64,000 bases of DNA from JAJFFW01 sp039187035 (lineage in GTDB: Bacteria; Pseudomonadota; Alphaproteobacteria; Caulobacterales; Parvularculaceae). Shown in pieces: positions 33,174 through 41,940 of the stretch (positions are counted from its first letter, which is position 1; each line of letters starts with the position of its first letter). Position numbers and translations under genes: made by a program. Below the pieces are notes generated by a model. The model was given only the letters and a program-made list of their open reading frames with translations, was not told where the DNA came from and ran no database searches. The stretch is from assembly GCA_039187035.1 (NCBI GenBank), contig JBCCZS010000001.1, forward strand, positions 3,494-67,493, in the 5' to 3' direction.

Positions 33174-35321
33174 TTACAAAGCGACGTCGACGGAGATGCC
33201 GTAGACGCGCCGCGGGCCGAGGGTCGCGCAGCAATCGAAATCGATTACGCCGTCGGCGTCGAAATCGAACGTATCCTGATAGACGAAGTAGTCCTCGTTG
33301 AAGGCGTTGTCGGCGAAGAGCATCACCATCAAGCCGTCGCCGCGCCACCCGCCGCGAAAGTTCGCGACGATATAGTCGCCCACGGGATCGGGCGGAAAGT
33401 TCTGGATGTCGCGGGAGAGATAGGCGTCGACATATTTCGCGTCGCCCCCGACGAAGAAGCCCGACGGCAAGACGTAGTTAAAGCCGCCGGCGATCGTCCA
33501 ATTGGGCGCCTCCGGGAAGTCGGAGCCGGTGAGATCAAATTCCGTTGTGACGAATTCGTCAAACTCGGTCTCGACATAGCCGATCGAGGCGAAGGCGGAC
33601 AATTCGGCCGTAATGTCGCCGCGCATCTCCAATTCAAAGCCGTAAAGGCTCGATTGCCCGGCGTTCGCCGTGATGACCGACTGAAAGTCGCCCGGTACGA
33701 GCTGCAATTCGACCTGCTGGTTCTGCCAGTCCGTATAGAAAGCGTTGGCGTTTACCGTCGCTTGGCCGTCGAAGAGTTCGCTGCGGAATGACACTTCATA
33801 CGTCCACGTTGTTTCTGCATCAAACGACGTAGCCGCCTCGGTCACAGGGTTGACGAAAACGCCGCCGGCGCGGAAGCCGCGCGCGGCCGTAAAGCCGATC
33901 GTGCGGTCCGGGAGGAATTCCCAGACGATCGAGCCCTTGGGAAGAAACTCGACGGAATCATCCGTTCCGCCGCCGATCGGAACGGCGGCGAGGGCGGGGT
34001 TGAAGGCGCCGGACGCCGCAAAGAGTTCCACGTCTTGCTCTTCATACTGAACGCGGCCGCCGGCGATAATGTCGACGGTCGGGAGGATCGGCCAGGTCGC
34101 CTCGCCGAATATCGCGACGTTGGTCGTGTCGATTTCTGCGGCCGTGGCGTTCGTGCTGCCGCCGCCGAAGAAGGTCGAGCGGCGGTTGATGTCGCGCGTG
34201 TCCTCGGTCAGGTAGTAAAGGCCGGCGACCCACGAGACCGCATCTTCGCCCTTGTCGAAGTTCAGCAAGAATTCCTGCGTGATCAAACGTTGGTCGATCT
34301 CGCCGTTCGAGGTGAAGACCTCACCGGGCGTGCCTTCGTTGATCGAGGGTTTGTTGGTTTCCGAATAGGACGCCGTCGTCAGTGAGCGGAACGACAGCGC
34401 GTCGGTCAGATCTTTCGTGACGTCGAACGAGAAGTTATGCGCCTCGCCTTCGCGATTATCTTGGAAGAAGGGTAGGCTGGCGTTCAGATCGCCGCGACGC
34501 GCGCTGTAGGGAAAGCCGAGCCCCGGGCCGGCGATATCGTCATAGTGCGGAGAATCGGCCGAGTAAGAATAAGTGAGCAGGCCGCTCCACCCGGGAAGGG
34601 CGTCGGGCTCGATCAGAAGTTTGCCGCGGATCTGATAATATTCGTCGTCGATGAAGTTGTCGAAACGATCAAAGCCGCTATAGCCCTGATAGTTGAGATC
34701 GCTCTCTTCGGTCTGGAATTCGGCGGCGATCCGAAACGCGATTTGGTCGTCGAGGATCGGCCCGCCGAACGCGACGCCCGCTTGCCAGGTTTCGAGCGTG
34801 CCGACCGTCAGGTTGGCTTGCGCTTCCCATTCGTAGGTCGGGTTGTTGGTGGTGACGTAAATGGCGCCGGCGAGCGCGGCGCGTCCTGAAAGCGTCGATT
34901 GCGGGCCGCGATAGACCTCAATTTGCGACACGTCCCAGGCGCCGCGCGCGCCGCGCCTCGCGCCTTGGACCGTTTGCTGGGCGCCGTCGATGTAAAGCGC
35001 CGCGAGCGGGCTGCCGCCCGGCGTCAGCCCTTCTGAGTTGACGCCGCGAATGATGAAGCCCGCGTCCGACCAGTCGGCGTCGAGAATGTTCGCCGAGACG
35101 CGGAAGGCGTCACGAAAGCTCTGGATACCGAGTTCGCGAATTTGCTCTTCGGAAACGACCGCGACGCTCGCTTGCGTATCTTGCAAGGTGCGGCCCCGTT
35201 TCTCGCCGAAGACGATAATTTCGTCGTCCTCGATTTCCTCGACCGGTTGCGCGAGCGCGGCGCCGGCCGAGCACAGAACGGCGAGCGCGCTCGCCCCTAA
35301 TAGAATCCCTTTGAACGTCAT
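33174..35321 (-). CDS. TonB-dependent receptor (catabolic-island receptor 2)
   Basis: This 715-residue receptor has a signal peptide ending GAALAQ, a TonB box (DDEIIVFGEKRGRTLQDT), a plug with FIIRGVNSEGLTPGG and VSQIEVYRGPQSTLSGRAALAG, and a barrel ending ISVDVAL. An unusual DFDADGVIDFDCCAT loop near the C-terminus has Asp spacing like a calcium-binding loop and a Cys pair. The family is common in oligotrophic alphaproteobacteria for uptake of complex organics. It closes the catabolic island, facing the SDR/cupin operon. A 7-11-7 dyad lies just upstream of its start and may be its operator. Confidence 0.88.
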   Translation of the reverse strand: MTFKGILLGASALAVLCSAGAALAQPVEEIEDDEIIVFGEKRGRTLQDTQASVAVVSEEQIRELGIQSFRDAFRVSANILDADWSDAGFIIRGVNSEGLTPGGSPLAALYIDGAQQTVQGARRGARGAWDVSQIEVYRGPQSTLSGRAALAGAIYVTTNNPTYEWEAQANLTVGTLETWQAGVAFGGPILDDQIAFRIAAEFQTEESDLNYQGYSGFDRFDNFIDDEYYQIRGKLLIEPDALPGWSGLLTYSYSADSPHYDDIAGPGLGFPYSARRGDLNASLPFFQDNREGEAHNFSFDVTKDLTDALSFRSLTTASYSETNKPSINEGTPGEVFTSNGEIDQRLITQEFLLNFDKGEDAVSWVAGLYYLTEDTRDINRRSTFFGGGSTNATAAEIDTTNVAIFGEATWPILPTVDIIAGGRVQYEEQDVELFAASGAFNPALAAVPIGGGTDDSVEFLPKGSIVWEFLPDRTIGFTAARGFRAGGVFVNPVTEAATSFDAETTWTYEVSFRSELFDGQATVNANAFYTDWQNQQVELQLVPGDFQSVITANAGQSSLYGFELEMRGDITAELSAFASIGYVETEFDEFVTTEFDLTGSDFPEAPNWTIAGGFNYVLPSGFFVGGDAKYVDAYLSRDIQNFPPDPVGDYIVANFRGGWRGDGLMVMLFADNAFNEDYFVYQDTFDFDADGVIDFDCCATLGPRRVYGISVDVAL

Positions 35322-35341
35322 CGGTCACCCCTGGTTGCGAT

Positions 35342-35366
35342 TATACAAGCTCCGAGATATTGTATA
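35342..35366. promoter_or_regulatory. TATACAA-N11-TTGTATA dyad upstream of receptor 2
   Basis: A perfect 7-bp inverted repeat with 11-base spacing begins 21 bp upstream of the receptor start codon. Its AT content contrasts with the surrounding GC-rich DNA, and it would overlap the core promoter or leader. This is the geometry of a repressor operator. The regulator is unknown. Confidence 0.45.
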
Positions 35367-35827
35367 CGATCATTCGCGTGCAGTGCAGCAAGAAATTAAC
35401 CCTGCAGCGAATGACATGCAATCGCAAGAGTTTGGTGCGGTTTCTTTATTCGTTTCCGCACGCGCCGCGCGCGCCGTAACTCAGTAGACGAACGATTGTT
35501 TCGCGCGCCCTCCTTGGCGGAGCGGCGGTCCCGCACTCTTCTCTAAGGGCACATCTATGCGGGCGGACCGGGCAGGCGGGTCTCGGAAAAAAGCGTTCGT
35601 CGCGCGACCGCGCGTCTTTTAGGGGGCGCGCGACTGCATGTCGGCGGTAATGGCCGATTGCCAAAGGCCGCCGTTCGCCTACAGTCCTTGAGATTCACTC
35701 GCAACAGCCGGCGGCGCCGGGGTTTGGGATTGGCGAGCATGGCCTGGCGCGACGCCGGCATATCGAACGAACCGTCGGCGTTGACGCCCGATCGCCCGCG
35801 ATTTTCACGCGATCGAGGCGCGTCGCC
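35367..35827. other. Divergent regulatory region before the sigma factor gene
   Basis: This stretch contains an AT-rich part (about 35367-35460) that probably carries the minus-strand receptor promoter, then GC-rich DNA up to the sigma factor start. CGATTGTTTCG at 35502-35516 faintly resembles the core of the island motif. No gene is convincing. Confidence 0.4.
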
Positions 35828-36460
35828 ATGAGCGAGGCGCGACGCTTAAAGCGCGGTGGCGGCGCCGCGGCGGACGCCGGCGCCCCGCCGCAGGCCGAGG
35901 CCCCAGCGATCGGGGCCCCAGCCATTGACGACCACGGCGGGGCCGCAGACCGCAACCGGGTCACCGCCCTTTACAGCGATTACGCCGCCCAACTGTCGGC
36001 GACCCTGCGCAGCATTTATGGCGACGGGCCGCCCGATCCCGACGACGTCGCCCAACAGGCGTTCCAAAATGTAATGGAGCGCGGCGACATCGGATCGGTC
36101 AAAAACCTCAAAGCGTTCGTTTGGCGCACGGCCCGCAACCTGATCTTCAAAGCGCACCGAACCCGCGAAACGCGGGCGCGATACGATTATGAGATCGATC
36201 AGCTGTTTTTTCCGCTCCGGACCGACGAACTGACCCCTGAAAGGATCATAGTAGCAAGAGAGCAATTGCAGGCGATCAACCGGGCGTTGCTGGAGATGCC
36301 GCCCAAGCGACGGCGCGCCTTCCTCCTGCACCGGTTGCACGGGCTGACGGTGTCCGACGTCGCCCGAAGGCTAGGCGTGAGCCGGTCGACGGCGGACGAG
36401 CACATCGTCCGCGCCGCGACCGAAATCAACAGGCTCCTCCTCGATATGACGGAGACATGA
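35828..36460 (+). CDS. FecI-like ECF sigma factor
   Basis: This 210-residue protein has a low-complexity Ala/Pro N-terminal tail (about 40 residues), then sigma region 2 (ALYSDYAAQLSATLRSIYG, DPDDVAQQAFQNVMER, KNLKAFVWRTARNLI) and region 4 (INRALLEMPPKRRRAFLLHRLHGLTVSDVARRLGVSRSTADEHI). It belongs to the iron-starvation/FecI branch that directs transcription of TonB receptor genes when released by its anti-sigma partner. Its stop overlaps the FecR start by ATGA. The receptor it should serve is the STN-type gene at 37663. The Ala-rich N-terminus is longer than usual, so an internal start cannot be excluded. Confidence 0.88.
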   Translation: MSEARRLKRGGGAAADAGAPPQAEAPAIGAPAIDDHGGAADRNRVTALYSDYAAQLSATLRSIYGDGPPDPDDVAQQAFQNVMERGDIGSVKNLKAFVWRTARNLIFKAHRTRETRARYDYEIDQLFFPLRTDELTPERIIVAREQLQAINRALLEMPPKRRRAFLLHRLHGLTVSDVARRLGVSRSTADEHIVRAATEINRLLLDMTET

Positions 36461-37527
36461 GCATGCCGGATACATCCAGCCGTTTCGACGCGGACGACGT
36501 TCTCTACGTCGCCCACAAATGGCGGTCGCTGCTCAACAGCCCCGATGCGACGGACGCGGATCGCGCGCGTTTCGAGGCGTGGATTGACGCCGATCCGCGG
36601 CACGCGGACGTCTTCGGCCAAGCCGTCACCTTTTGGGAGGCGTTCGGACACGTATCGCAAAGCGATCTCGACCCGGAAACGCTGAAGCCGGTCGTTCGCG
36701 AACGGATCGCGCACTTTGTCGGGGCCGTGGCGGCGGTCGCCGCGACGCCGGCGGTACGCGTCGCGAGGGCGGCCGCGGTCGGCCTCGTAATCGTCGGCGC
36801 CGTCGTGCTCAACGGCGTCGGCGCGCCGCGAATGGCGGCGGCGCCCGTCGTCGCGGCCTATTCAACGGCGAAAGGCGCAGTGAAGTCGGTCGCCCTCAAC
36901 GACGGGTCGACGATCACCATGGGGCCTGAGACCAGCCTCGAGGCGACCTATTCCGCTAACGCGAGACGCATTCGGCTCACGACGGGCGCGGCGTATTTCG
37001 ACGTGGCGCGCGACGCGGCGCGGCCGTTCTCGGTGGAAGCCGGCGACTTGGAGGTGGTGGCGCTGGGCACCGCGTTCGACGTGCGCGGCGGCGACCGGGT
37101 CTGGCGCGTCGCGGTGGCGGAAGGCGCGGTCGACGTCGCGTATCCGCCGGCCACCGATGGGGCGACCGACGAGACGCTCGGCGCGCAGGCGACGTCGAGA
37201 AACCTGTCCGCAGGGGAACAGATCGCCGCGACGCGCACGCGCGGCTTGTCCGAGGTGAGCCCCATCGCGCCCGTCGACGTCGGGGCCTGGCGATCCGGCC
37301 GACTATTCTACGACGGCGCGTCGCTCCGCGAGGTGGTGTCGGACCTCAACCGATACTCCGAGACGCCCATAATGATCGACGACGGCGGCGAGGGAATCGC
37401 CGACCTTCGCTTACGCGGCGGTTTCCGCGCCGACGATATCGACGGCTTGCTCAACGCGACGGCGTTCATTCACCCCGTCACGATCGATCGCAGCGATCCC
37501 GACGTCGTCGTGATCCGCGCGCGCTGA
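36457..37527 (+). CDS. FecR-like anti-sigma regulator
   Basis: This 356-residue single-pass protein has an N-terminal cytoplasmic FecR region with the Trp/DADPRHADVFGQAVTFWE motif typical of the family, a membrane segment near 103-123 (AAAVGLVIVGAVVLNGVGA), and a periplasmic FecR domain (VALNDGSTITMGPETSLEATYSANARRIRLTTGAAYFDV). A C-terminal STN-like tail follows (SLREVVSDLNRYSETPIMI). It senses the loaded receptor through that receptor's STN domain and controls the sigma factor encoded upstream, whose stop overlaps its start by four bases. Confidence 0.9.
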   Translation: MSMPDTSSRFDADDVLYVAHKWRSLLNSPDATDADRARFEAWIDADPRHADVFGQAVTFWEAFGHVSQSDLDPETLKPVVRERIAHFVGAVAAVAATPAVRVARAAAVGLVIVGAVVLNGVGAPRMAAAPVVAAYSTAKGAVKSVALNDGSTITMGPETSLEATYSANARRIRLTTGAAYFDVARDAARPFSVEAGDLEVVALGTAFDVRGGDRVWRVAVAEGAVDVAYPPATDGATDETLGAQATSRNLSAGEQIAATRTRGLSEVSPIAPVDVGAWRSGRLFYDGASLREVVSDLNRYSETPIMIDDGGEGIADLRLRGGFRADDIDGLLNATAFIHPVTIDRSDPDVVVIRAR

Positions 37528-37662
37528 ACCGACGGGGCGGCGGCCCGCCGTCGATTGCAGAATTCATCCCCGCATCGCCCGGTAAATCCGATCGGTCAGG
37601 AGTCATAGGATCGGAGAAGCGAACGCGAGCCGTTCGCGGGGCTTAGCGTCTAGGGGTATGAA

Positions 37663-40239
37663 ATGGGGCTGACTGTCCGTAACCGCCGGGCGACGTCCGC
37701 GCTGTGCAGCGTCGCGTCGTGTCTGGCTTTAGCGACGGCGACGCCCGCCGCCGTCGCGCAAGAACCCGTCGATGCGGCCGCCGCCGCGCCAATCGACATT
37801 CCGGCGGGGCCGTTGGGAAATGCGATCAACAGCATCGTCCGGATTTACGGCGTCAACGTGCTCGTCGATGAATCCCTCGTCGAAGGACGCGACGCGCCGG
37901 CCGTTTCCGGCGAATTGACGATCAACGGCGCGCTTGATGCGCTGCTCGCCGGCTCGGGCCTCGAGGCGACATACCTCACGGACGGAACCGTCGTTATCGC
38001 CCGACAACGCGCCGCGACGGACGCCGATGCGCCCGTCGACGCCGAGGTCCGAACCGCCGATACGATCGTCGTGACCGGCCAAAAGCGCGAACGCACGCTC
38101 CTGGAAAGCGACGTGTCGGCGACGGTGCTCGGCGCCCGCGATATCGAGGAGTTGCGCCTTCGCGACATCCGCCGGCTCGACGACGTCGTCCCCAACGTGC
38201 AGTTCGCCCAGGGCAGCCAGGTGAGCCCGGTGTTCGCCTCGATCCGGGGCATTGAATCAAACCCCGCCATCGTCAACCGCGCCGCCATTTACATCGACGG
38301 CGTGCCGTTTCGCGAGTTGAGCAACGCGGTGCTCGACCAGATTGAATCGATCGAGGTTCTGCGCGGCCCGCAATCGACGCTCTACGGCGCCAATAGCGAG
38401 GCGGGGCTGTTCATCATCAACTCCCGGCAGCCGACCGAGGCGTTTGAAGCCGAATTTCGCGCCGACGCGTCTGCTTATAATGGCGACTACGCCTATAATT
38501 TCAGCGGATTTGCGGGCGGGCCGCTGATCGAAGACACGCTCTTCGGTTCGGTCGTCGTCAGCTACACGAACGAGGACTCGTTCTTACAAAATCCGTTCGC
38601 GCCCGAGGTCTCCACGGCTGAAATACGAGATACGTTCGTCCAGGGGCGGCTCACCTTCACGCCGAACGACAGCCTAACGATTAAAGCGACAGCCTACTAT
38701 CTCGATGTCGAGGCGCCGGGCTTGTATGAAGGGGCGTTCGCGCCCATCGACACTGCGGCGTTTGACGACAACATCGCCTTCGATCCGTTCACGCAGCAAG
38801 TTCTCGGGCCGTATATCGACGTCTTCCACGAGGGTCGCGAAATCGGCGATTGGGAGTTCTTCAGCGACACCGATCAATTGACCGAAGAGCGCGACGTCGT
38901 CGCCGGGTTCAGCCTGACCCAGGACGTGGGCGACGGCAAGATCGACCTTGCGGCGTCCTATTCAAATCTTGATGCGGACAGTTTTGGACTTGATATCGAC
39001 TTCTCGGCCTTCCCGCTCCAGGTCGGCTTCGCCAATGACGAGTTGACGGTCTGGTCCGGCGAGCTTCGTTACACGTCCCCCGACAGCGACGTTTTCGAAT
39101 ACATCGTAGGCGTCTCTTTCTACAAGGACGAACGCGTTAGCGAGCGAAACGTGACCTTCGCCGACCCGTTCAACGGCGGGTTCTTGCCGTTTGACGAAAT
39201 CCCGGAATTGTTCGCCGAGAGCGAAGATTACGCCGTGTTCGGATCGGGGAGTTTCGGCTTAGGGGCGCCGGGGCTTAAAGGGACGATCGGGCTGCGTTAC
39301 GACAACGCGACCCGGCGCGCGAGCCAGGAGGGCTATGAAGTCACGTTCGGTCAGCAGACGCTCTTTTTGTTGGACGCGGAAGGCGAGACGACCTTCGAGC
39401 AATGGTTGCCGCGGTTTTCCGTGAACTACGAAGCGAGCGACCGGTTCAGCGTTTTTGCAAGCGCGTCGCGCGGATACATTCCCGGGGGGTTCAACATCGC
39501 GGCGTCGGCTGATCCGACCGTTGCGGAGGATATCTTCCGCTTCGACGAAGAGAAGATCTGGAATTATGAGATCGGCGTGAAGACCATTTTTCCGGACGGC
39601 CGCGGGTACCTCAACGCCGCCGTCTTTTACATCGAGTCCGACGGGTGGCAGGAAGTGCAGCTTCTAACGGACCCGGTCACGGGATCGATTACGACGCCCA
39701 CGTTTTTGTCCGCCGACGCCGACATCGTCAGCAAGGGTTTTGAAATCGAAGGGGTTTATCGCCCGATCAACAATCTCAAAATCAGCGCAAGCTTCGGATA
39801 TACCGATGCGGAGTATCGAAACTTCGACTTCGAGGTCGGCGCGCGGGGGCAAATCGCTCAGATTGAAGATCTGAGCGGCGCCGGGGTGAAACTCGTTCCG
39901 GAATATGACCTCAACGTGTCCGCGCTCTATGAATTTAGTTGGGGCGGTTATGTCCGCGGCGAAATCAACGGCCAGGGCGACATGCCCTTGGAGGAACGCA
40001 CGCGCGAAATCGACCCGTTCGCCGATCGGGCGGTGCAAGAAGCGGTGACGCGCTTTAATCTCTACGCCGGTTATGAAACGGCCGGATATTCCCTTTCCGT
40101 CTTCGCTGAAAATATCACCGACGAACGCGTCGTTTCCGGCCTGGCGTTTCAAAACCTCTTCTTCGGGAATGACGGCACGTTTTACGGCCCGCTCGACGCC
40201 CCGCGGGTCGTGGGCGTCGAAGTCGAGGCGCGTTTTTAG
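37663..40239 (+). CDS. FecA-like TonB-dependent transducer receptor with STN domain
   Basis: This 858-residue receptor has a signal peptide ending AVAQ, then an STN signalling domain at about residues 43-115 (IDIPAGPLGNAINSIVRIYGVNVLVDE, TYLTDGTVVIARQ), a TonB box (ADTIVVTGQKRERTLLES), a plug (LDDVVPNVQFA, IESIEVLRGPQSTLYGANSEAG) and a barrel ending VEVEARF. The STN domain and its place 135 bp after fecR show that it works with the sigma/anti-sigma pair: ligand binding outside signals through FecR to the sigma factor. The ligand is not evident. The barrel is not a classical ferric-citrate type, so the substrate need not be iron. Confidence 0.9.
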   Translation: MGLTVRNRRATSALCSVASCLALATATPAAVAQEPVDAAAAAPIDIPAGPLGNAINSIVRIYGVNVLVDESLVEGRDAPAVSGELTINGALDALLAGSGLEATYLTDGTVVIARQRAATDADAPVDAEVRTADTIVVTGQKRERTLLESDVSATVLGARDIEELRLRDIRRLDDVVPNVQFAQGSQVSPVFASIRGIESNPAIVNRAAIYIDGVPFRELSNAVLDQIESIEVLRGPQSTLYGANSEAGLFIINSRQPTEAFEAEFRADASAYNGDYAYNFSGFAGGPLIEDTLFGSVVVSYTNEDSFLQNPFAPEVSTAEIRDTFVQGRLTFTPNDSLTIKATAYYLDVEAPGLYEGAFAPIDTAAFDDNIAFDPFTQQVLGPYIDVFHEGREIGDWEFFSDTDQLTEERDVVAGFSLTQDVGDGKIDLAASYSNLDADSFGLDIDFSAFPLQVGFANDELTVWSGELRYTSPDSDVFEYIVGVSFYKDERVSERNVTFADPFNGGFLPFDEIPELFAESEDYAVFGSGSFGLGAPGLKGTIGLRYDNATRRASQEGYEVTFGQQTLFLLDAEGETTFEQWLPRFSVNYEASDRFSVFASASRGYIPGGFNIAASADPTVAEDIFRFDEEKIWNYEIGVKTIFPDGRGYLNAAVFYIESDGWQEVQLLTDPVTGSITTPTFLSADADIVSKGFEIEGVYRPINNLKISASFGYTDAEYRNFDFEVGARGQIAQIEDLSGAGVKLVPEYDLNVSALYEFSWGGYVRGEINGQGDMPLEERTREIDPFADRAVQEAVTRFNLYAGYETAGYSLSVFAENITDERVVSGLAFQNLFFGNDGTFYGPLDAPRVVGVEVEARF

Positions 40240-40278
40240 GCGCCTTCCCGAGAAACGCCGTCCGTAAACCGCCCGGGT

Positions 40279-40305
40279 CGCCCGCCGCTGAGCCGGCGGC
40301 GGGCG
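40279..40305 (+). terminator. GC-rich hairpin after the FecA-like gene
   Basis: CGCCCGCCGC and GCGGCGGGCG pair perfectly over 10 bp around a 7-base loop, 39 bp after the stop. No T-run follows, so termination may be Rho-assisted. Confidence 0.4.
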
Positions 40306-40661
40306 GCGGCGATGTCGTCGCCGTCGCACGGCGCGCCATAACCCTGTCGCGGACCGATTGTCGGCGCTGCTCGCCCCGGCCCGTTGCGGGCGGAGACCGG
40401 CGTCTTCCCGCCTGCGCGCCCGAAACGACGCGTTGTCCCGTCAATACGCCGACAATTTCGCCGCGGTCTGTCGACGCCGGCGGGGATATGCCCTAAGCAT
40501 TTATGCAATTGTGAGGCATTCTCAGATCAAGCGGTTCGCGACGGCGCGCCCGAAACGCCCGCGGGGAAGACGTAACGGGCGCCTGCGCCGTCGCATTCTC
40601 GGCGACGCGCGCGTTCATGCGCACGCGCGGATCGTCGGCGCGGCGGCCTGCGAAGGACCGC

Positions 40662-40706
40662 GCCCGATCCGTTTGCGCCCGATCCATTTGGGCCCGACCG
40701 GTTTGC
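40662..40706. repeat. Three tandem 15-bp repeats upstream of the flavoprotein operon
   Basis: GCCCGATCCGTTTGC, GCCCGATCCATTTGG and GCCCGACCGGTTTGC follow one another without gaps, ending 166 bp before the flavoprotein start. The shared core is GCCCGA-nC-nTTTG. Head-to-tail sites spaced 15 bp apart could bind a regulator cooperatively, or be a small slippage array. Confidence 0.65.
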
Positions 40707-40872
40707 GACGACTGCGGATTATCGGCGGAGACGGAATAAGCAGCGTTCAACGCGCCGCTCGCCGCCGATGCCCCTGCGCGAGGCTTCACGATCGGCCCAT
40801 GCGTCGTATAGCCTTCGGGCGAATTTCGGATCCGCGTCGCGCGCTCGGGCGAACAACAGTAAAGCTGCACCC

Positions 40873-41940
40873 ATGACCATACATCCCGTTATCATAGTGG
40901 GCGCCGGGCCGGCCGGCGTCGGCGTCGCCTCGCTTCTGTCGCAATGCGCGATTCCCGCCCTGATTTTGGAACGAGGCGTGGTCGGTCAGAGCTTGCTGGA
41001 TTGGCCGAAGGAGACGCGCTTCATTTCGCCGTCGTTCACCGGGAATTTCTTCGGCGCGGTCGACTTGAACGCCGTCACGCCGGGAAGCTCGCCCGCCTTC
41101 GGGTTGCAAGCCGAACACCCTTCCGGCCGTCAGTATACAAAATACTTAAGCGATTTGGTCGAACATTACGGCTTGAAGATCGACGAAGGCGTCGACGTCG
41201 AAGACGTTGACGTGGAGGACGACGGGCTCATTACGCTCTCCACAAACGAAGGCGAGGTGCGCTGCCGGGTGCTGATATGGGCCGGCGGCGAATTTCAGTA
41301 TAAAAAGACGATCCCCGGCACGGTGCGCGTCGGCTCGTCGTACAAAGATATTCCCGTCGGACGCCACGTCATTATCGGCGGTGCGGAAAGCGGCATGGAG
41401 ACGGCCTATAATCTGGTCAAATACGGCTCCACCGTCAGCGTCATCGACCCCGCCGCGCCTTGGGCCAAGCGCGTCAGCGATTCAAGTTACGGGCTGAGCC
41501 CCTTCACCTTCGCGCGCGTGCGTTCGTTGCAGAAGGGCGGACAAGCCGAGTTCTTTGCAGAATTCGCCGAACATATCGGCGAAACTGAAGTGCGGACGAA
41601 CAACCGCGTGTTCAATCTGGAACATCCGGCGATAGACGCGACCGGTTTCGACATTCGCCAAAGCCTCGCCGGAAAGCTCTTCGATTTTTCCGACGGCTAC
41701 CCCGCGCTAACCGATCGCGACGAAAGCACGAAACATAAGAACGTCTATCTCGTCGGCCCGAACGTGCAGCACGAGAAGGCGATCTTCTGCTTCATCTACA
41801 AATACCGCCAGCGCTTCGCCGTCATCGTGCGCGAGATTTTGAGCCGTTGGGGCGAACAAAGTTCGGTTATCGACGAATACGCGGCCTCTAATTTTCTGCT
41901 CGATGATTTGAGCTGCTGCGACGGGGAATGCGAATGCTAA
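40873..41940 (+). CDS. FAD/NAD(P)-dependent oxidoreductase with Cys-rich C-terminal tail
   Basis: This 355-residue two-dinucleotide-domain flavoprotein starts at ATG 40873. The FAD motif is IIVGAGPAGVGVASLL near residue 8. The family-specific WPKETRFISPSFTGNFFG and DLNAV segments follow, then the NAD(P) motif VIIGGAESGMETAYNL near 158 and a late VYLVGPNVQHE motif. It lacks the CxxC of thioredoxin reductases in the pyridine-nucleotide domain. Instead it ends LSCCDGECEC, four Cys in the last seven residues, which looks like a metal, metalloid or thiol-relay tail. Related flavoproteins sit beside bile-acid/arsenite-type permeases in Firmicutes, as far as I recall. Here the permease gene overlaps it, so they are coupled. 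Confidence 0.8.
   Translation: MTIHPVIIVGAGPAGVGVASLLSQCAIPALILERGVVGQSLLDWPKETRFISPSFTGNFFGAVDLNAVTPGSSPAFGLQAEHPSGRQYTKYLSDLVEHYGLKIDEGVDVEDVDVEDDGLITLSTNEGEVRCRVLIWAGGEFQYKKTIPGTVRVGSSYKDIPVGRHVIIGGAESGMETAYNLVKYGSTVSVIDPAAPWAKRVSDSSYGLSPFTFARVRSLQKGGQAEFFAEFAEHIGETEVRTNNRVFNLEHPAIDATGFDIRQSLAGKLFDFSDGYPALTDRDESTKHKNVYLVGPNVQHEKAIFCFIYKYRQRFAVIVREILSRWGEQSSVIDEYAASNFLLDDLSCCDGECEC

Larger units (their letters stand above)
40240..40872. other. 633-bp intergenic region before the flavoprotein operon
   Basis: It holds a strong GC hairpin close to the receptor stop, an AT-rich patch at about 40493-40525, and three tandem 15-bp repeats at 40662-40706. Open frames across it on both strands are Arg-rich and lack ribosome-binding sites, so I treat them as non-coding. 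Confidence 0.45.

Noticed and set aside
40358..40876. Frames on both strands across the region before the flavoprotein operon
   Set aside because: They are Arg-rich, have no ribosome-binding site or recognisable motif, and cross the tandem repeats. The pentapeptide-like periodicity there comes from the 15-bp DNA repeats.
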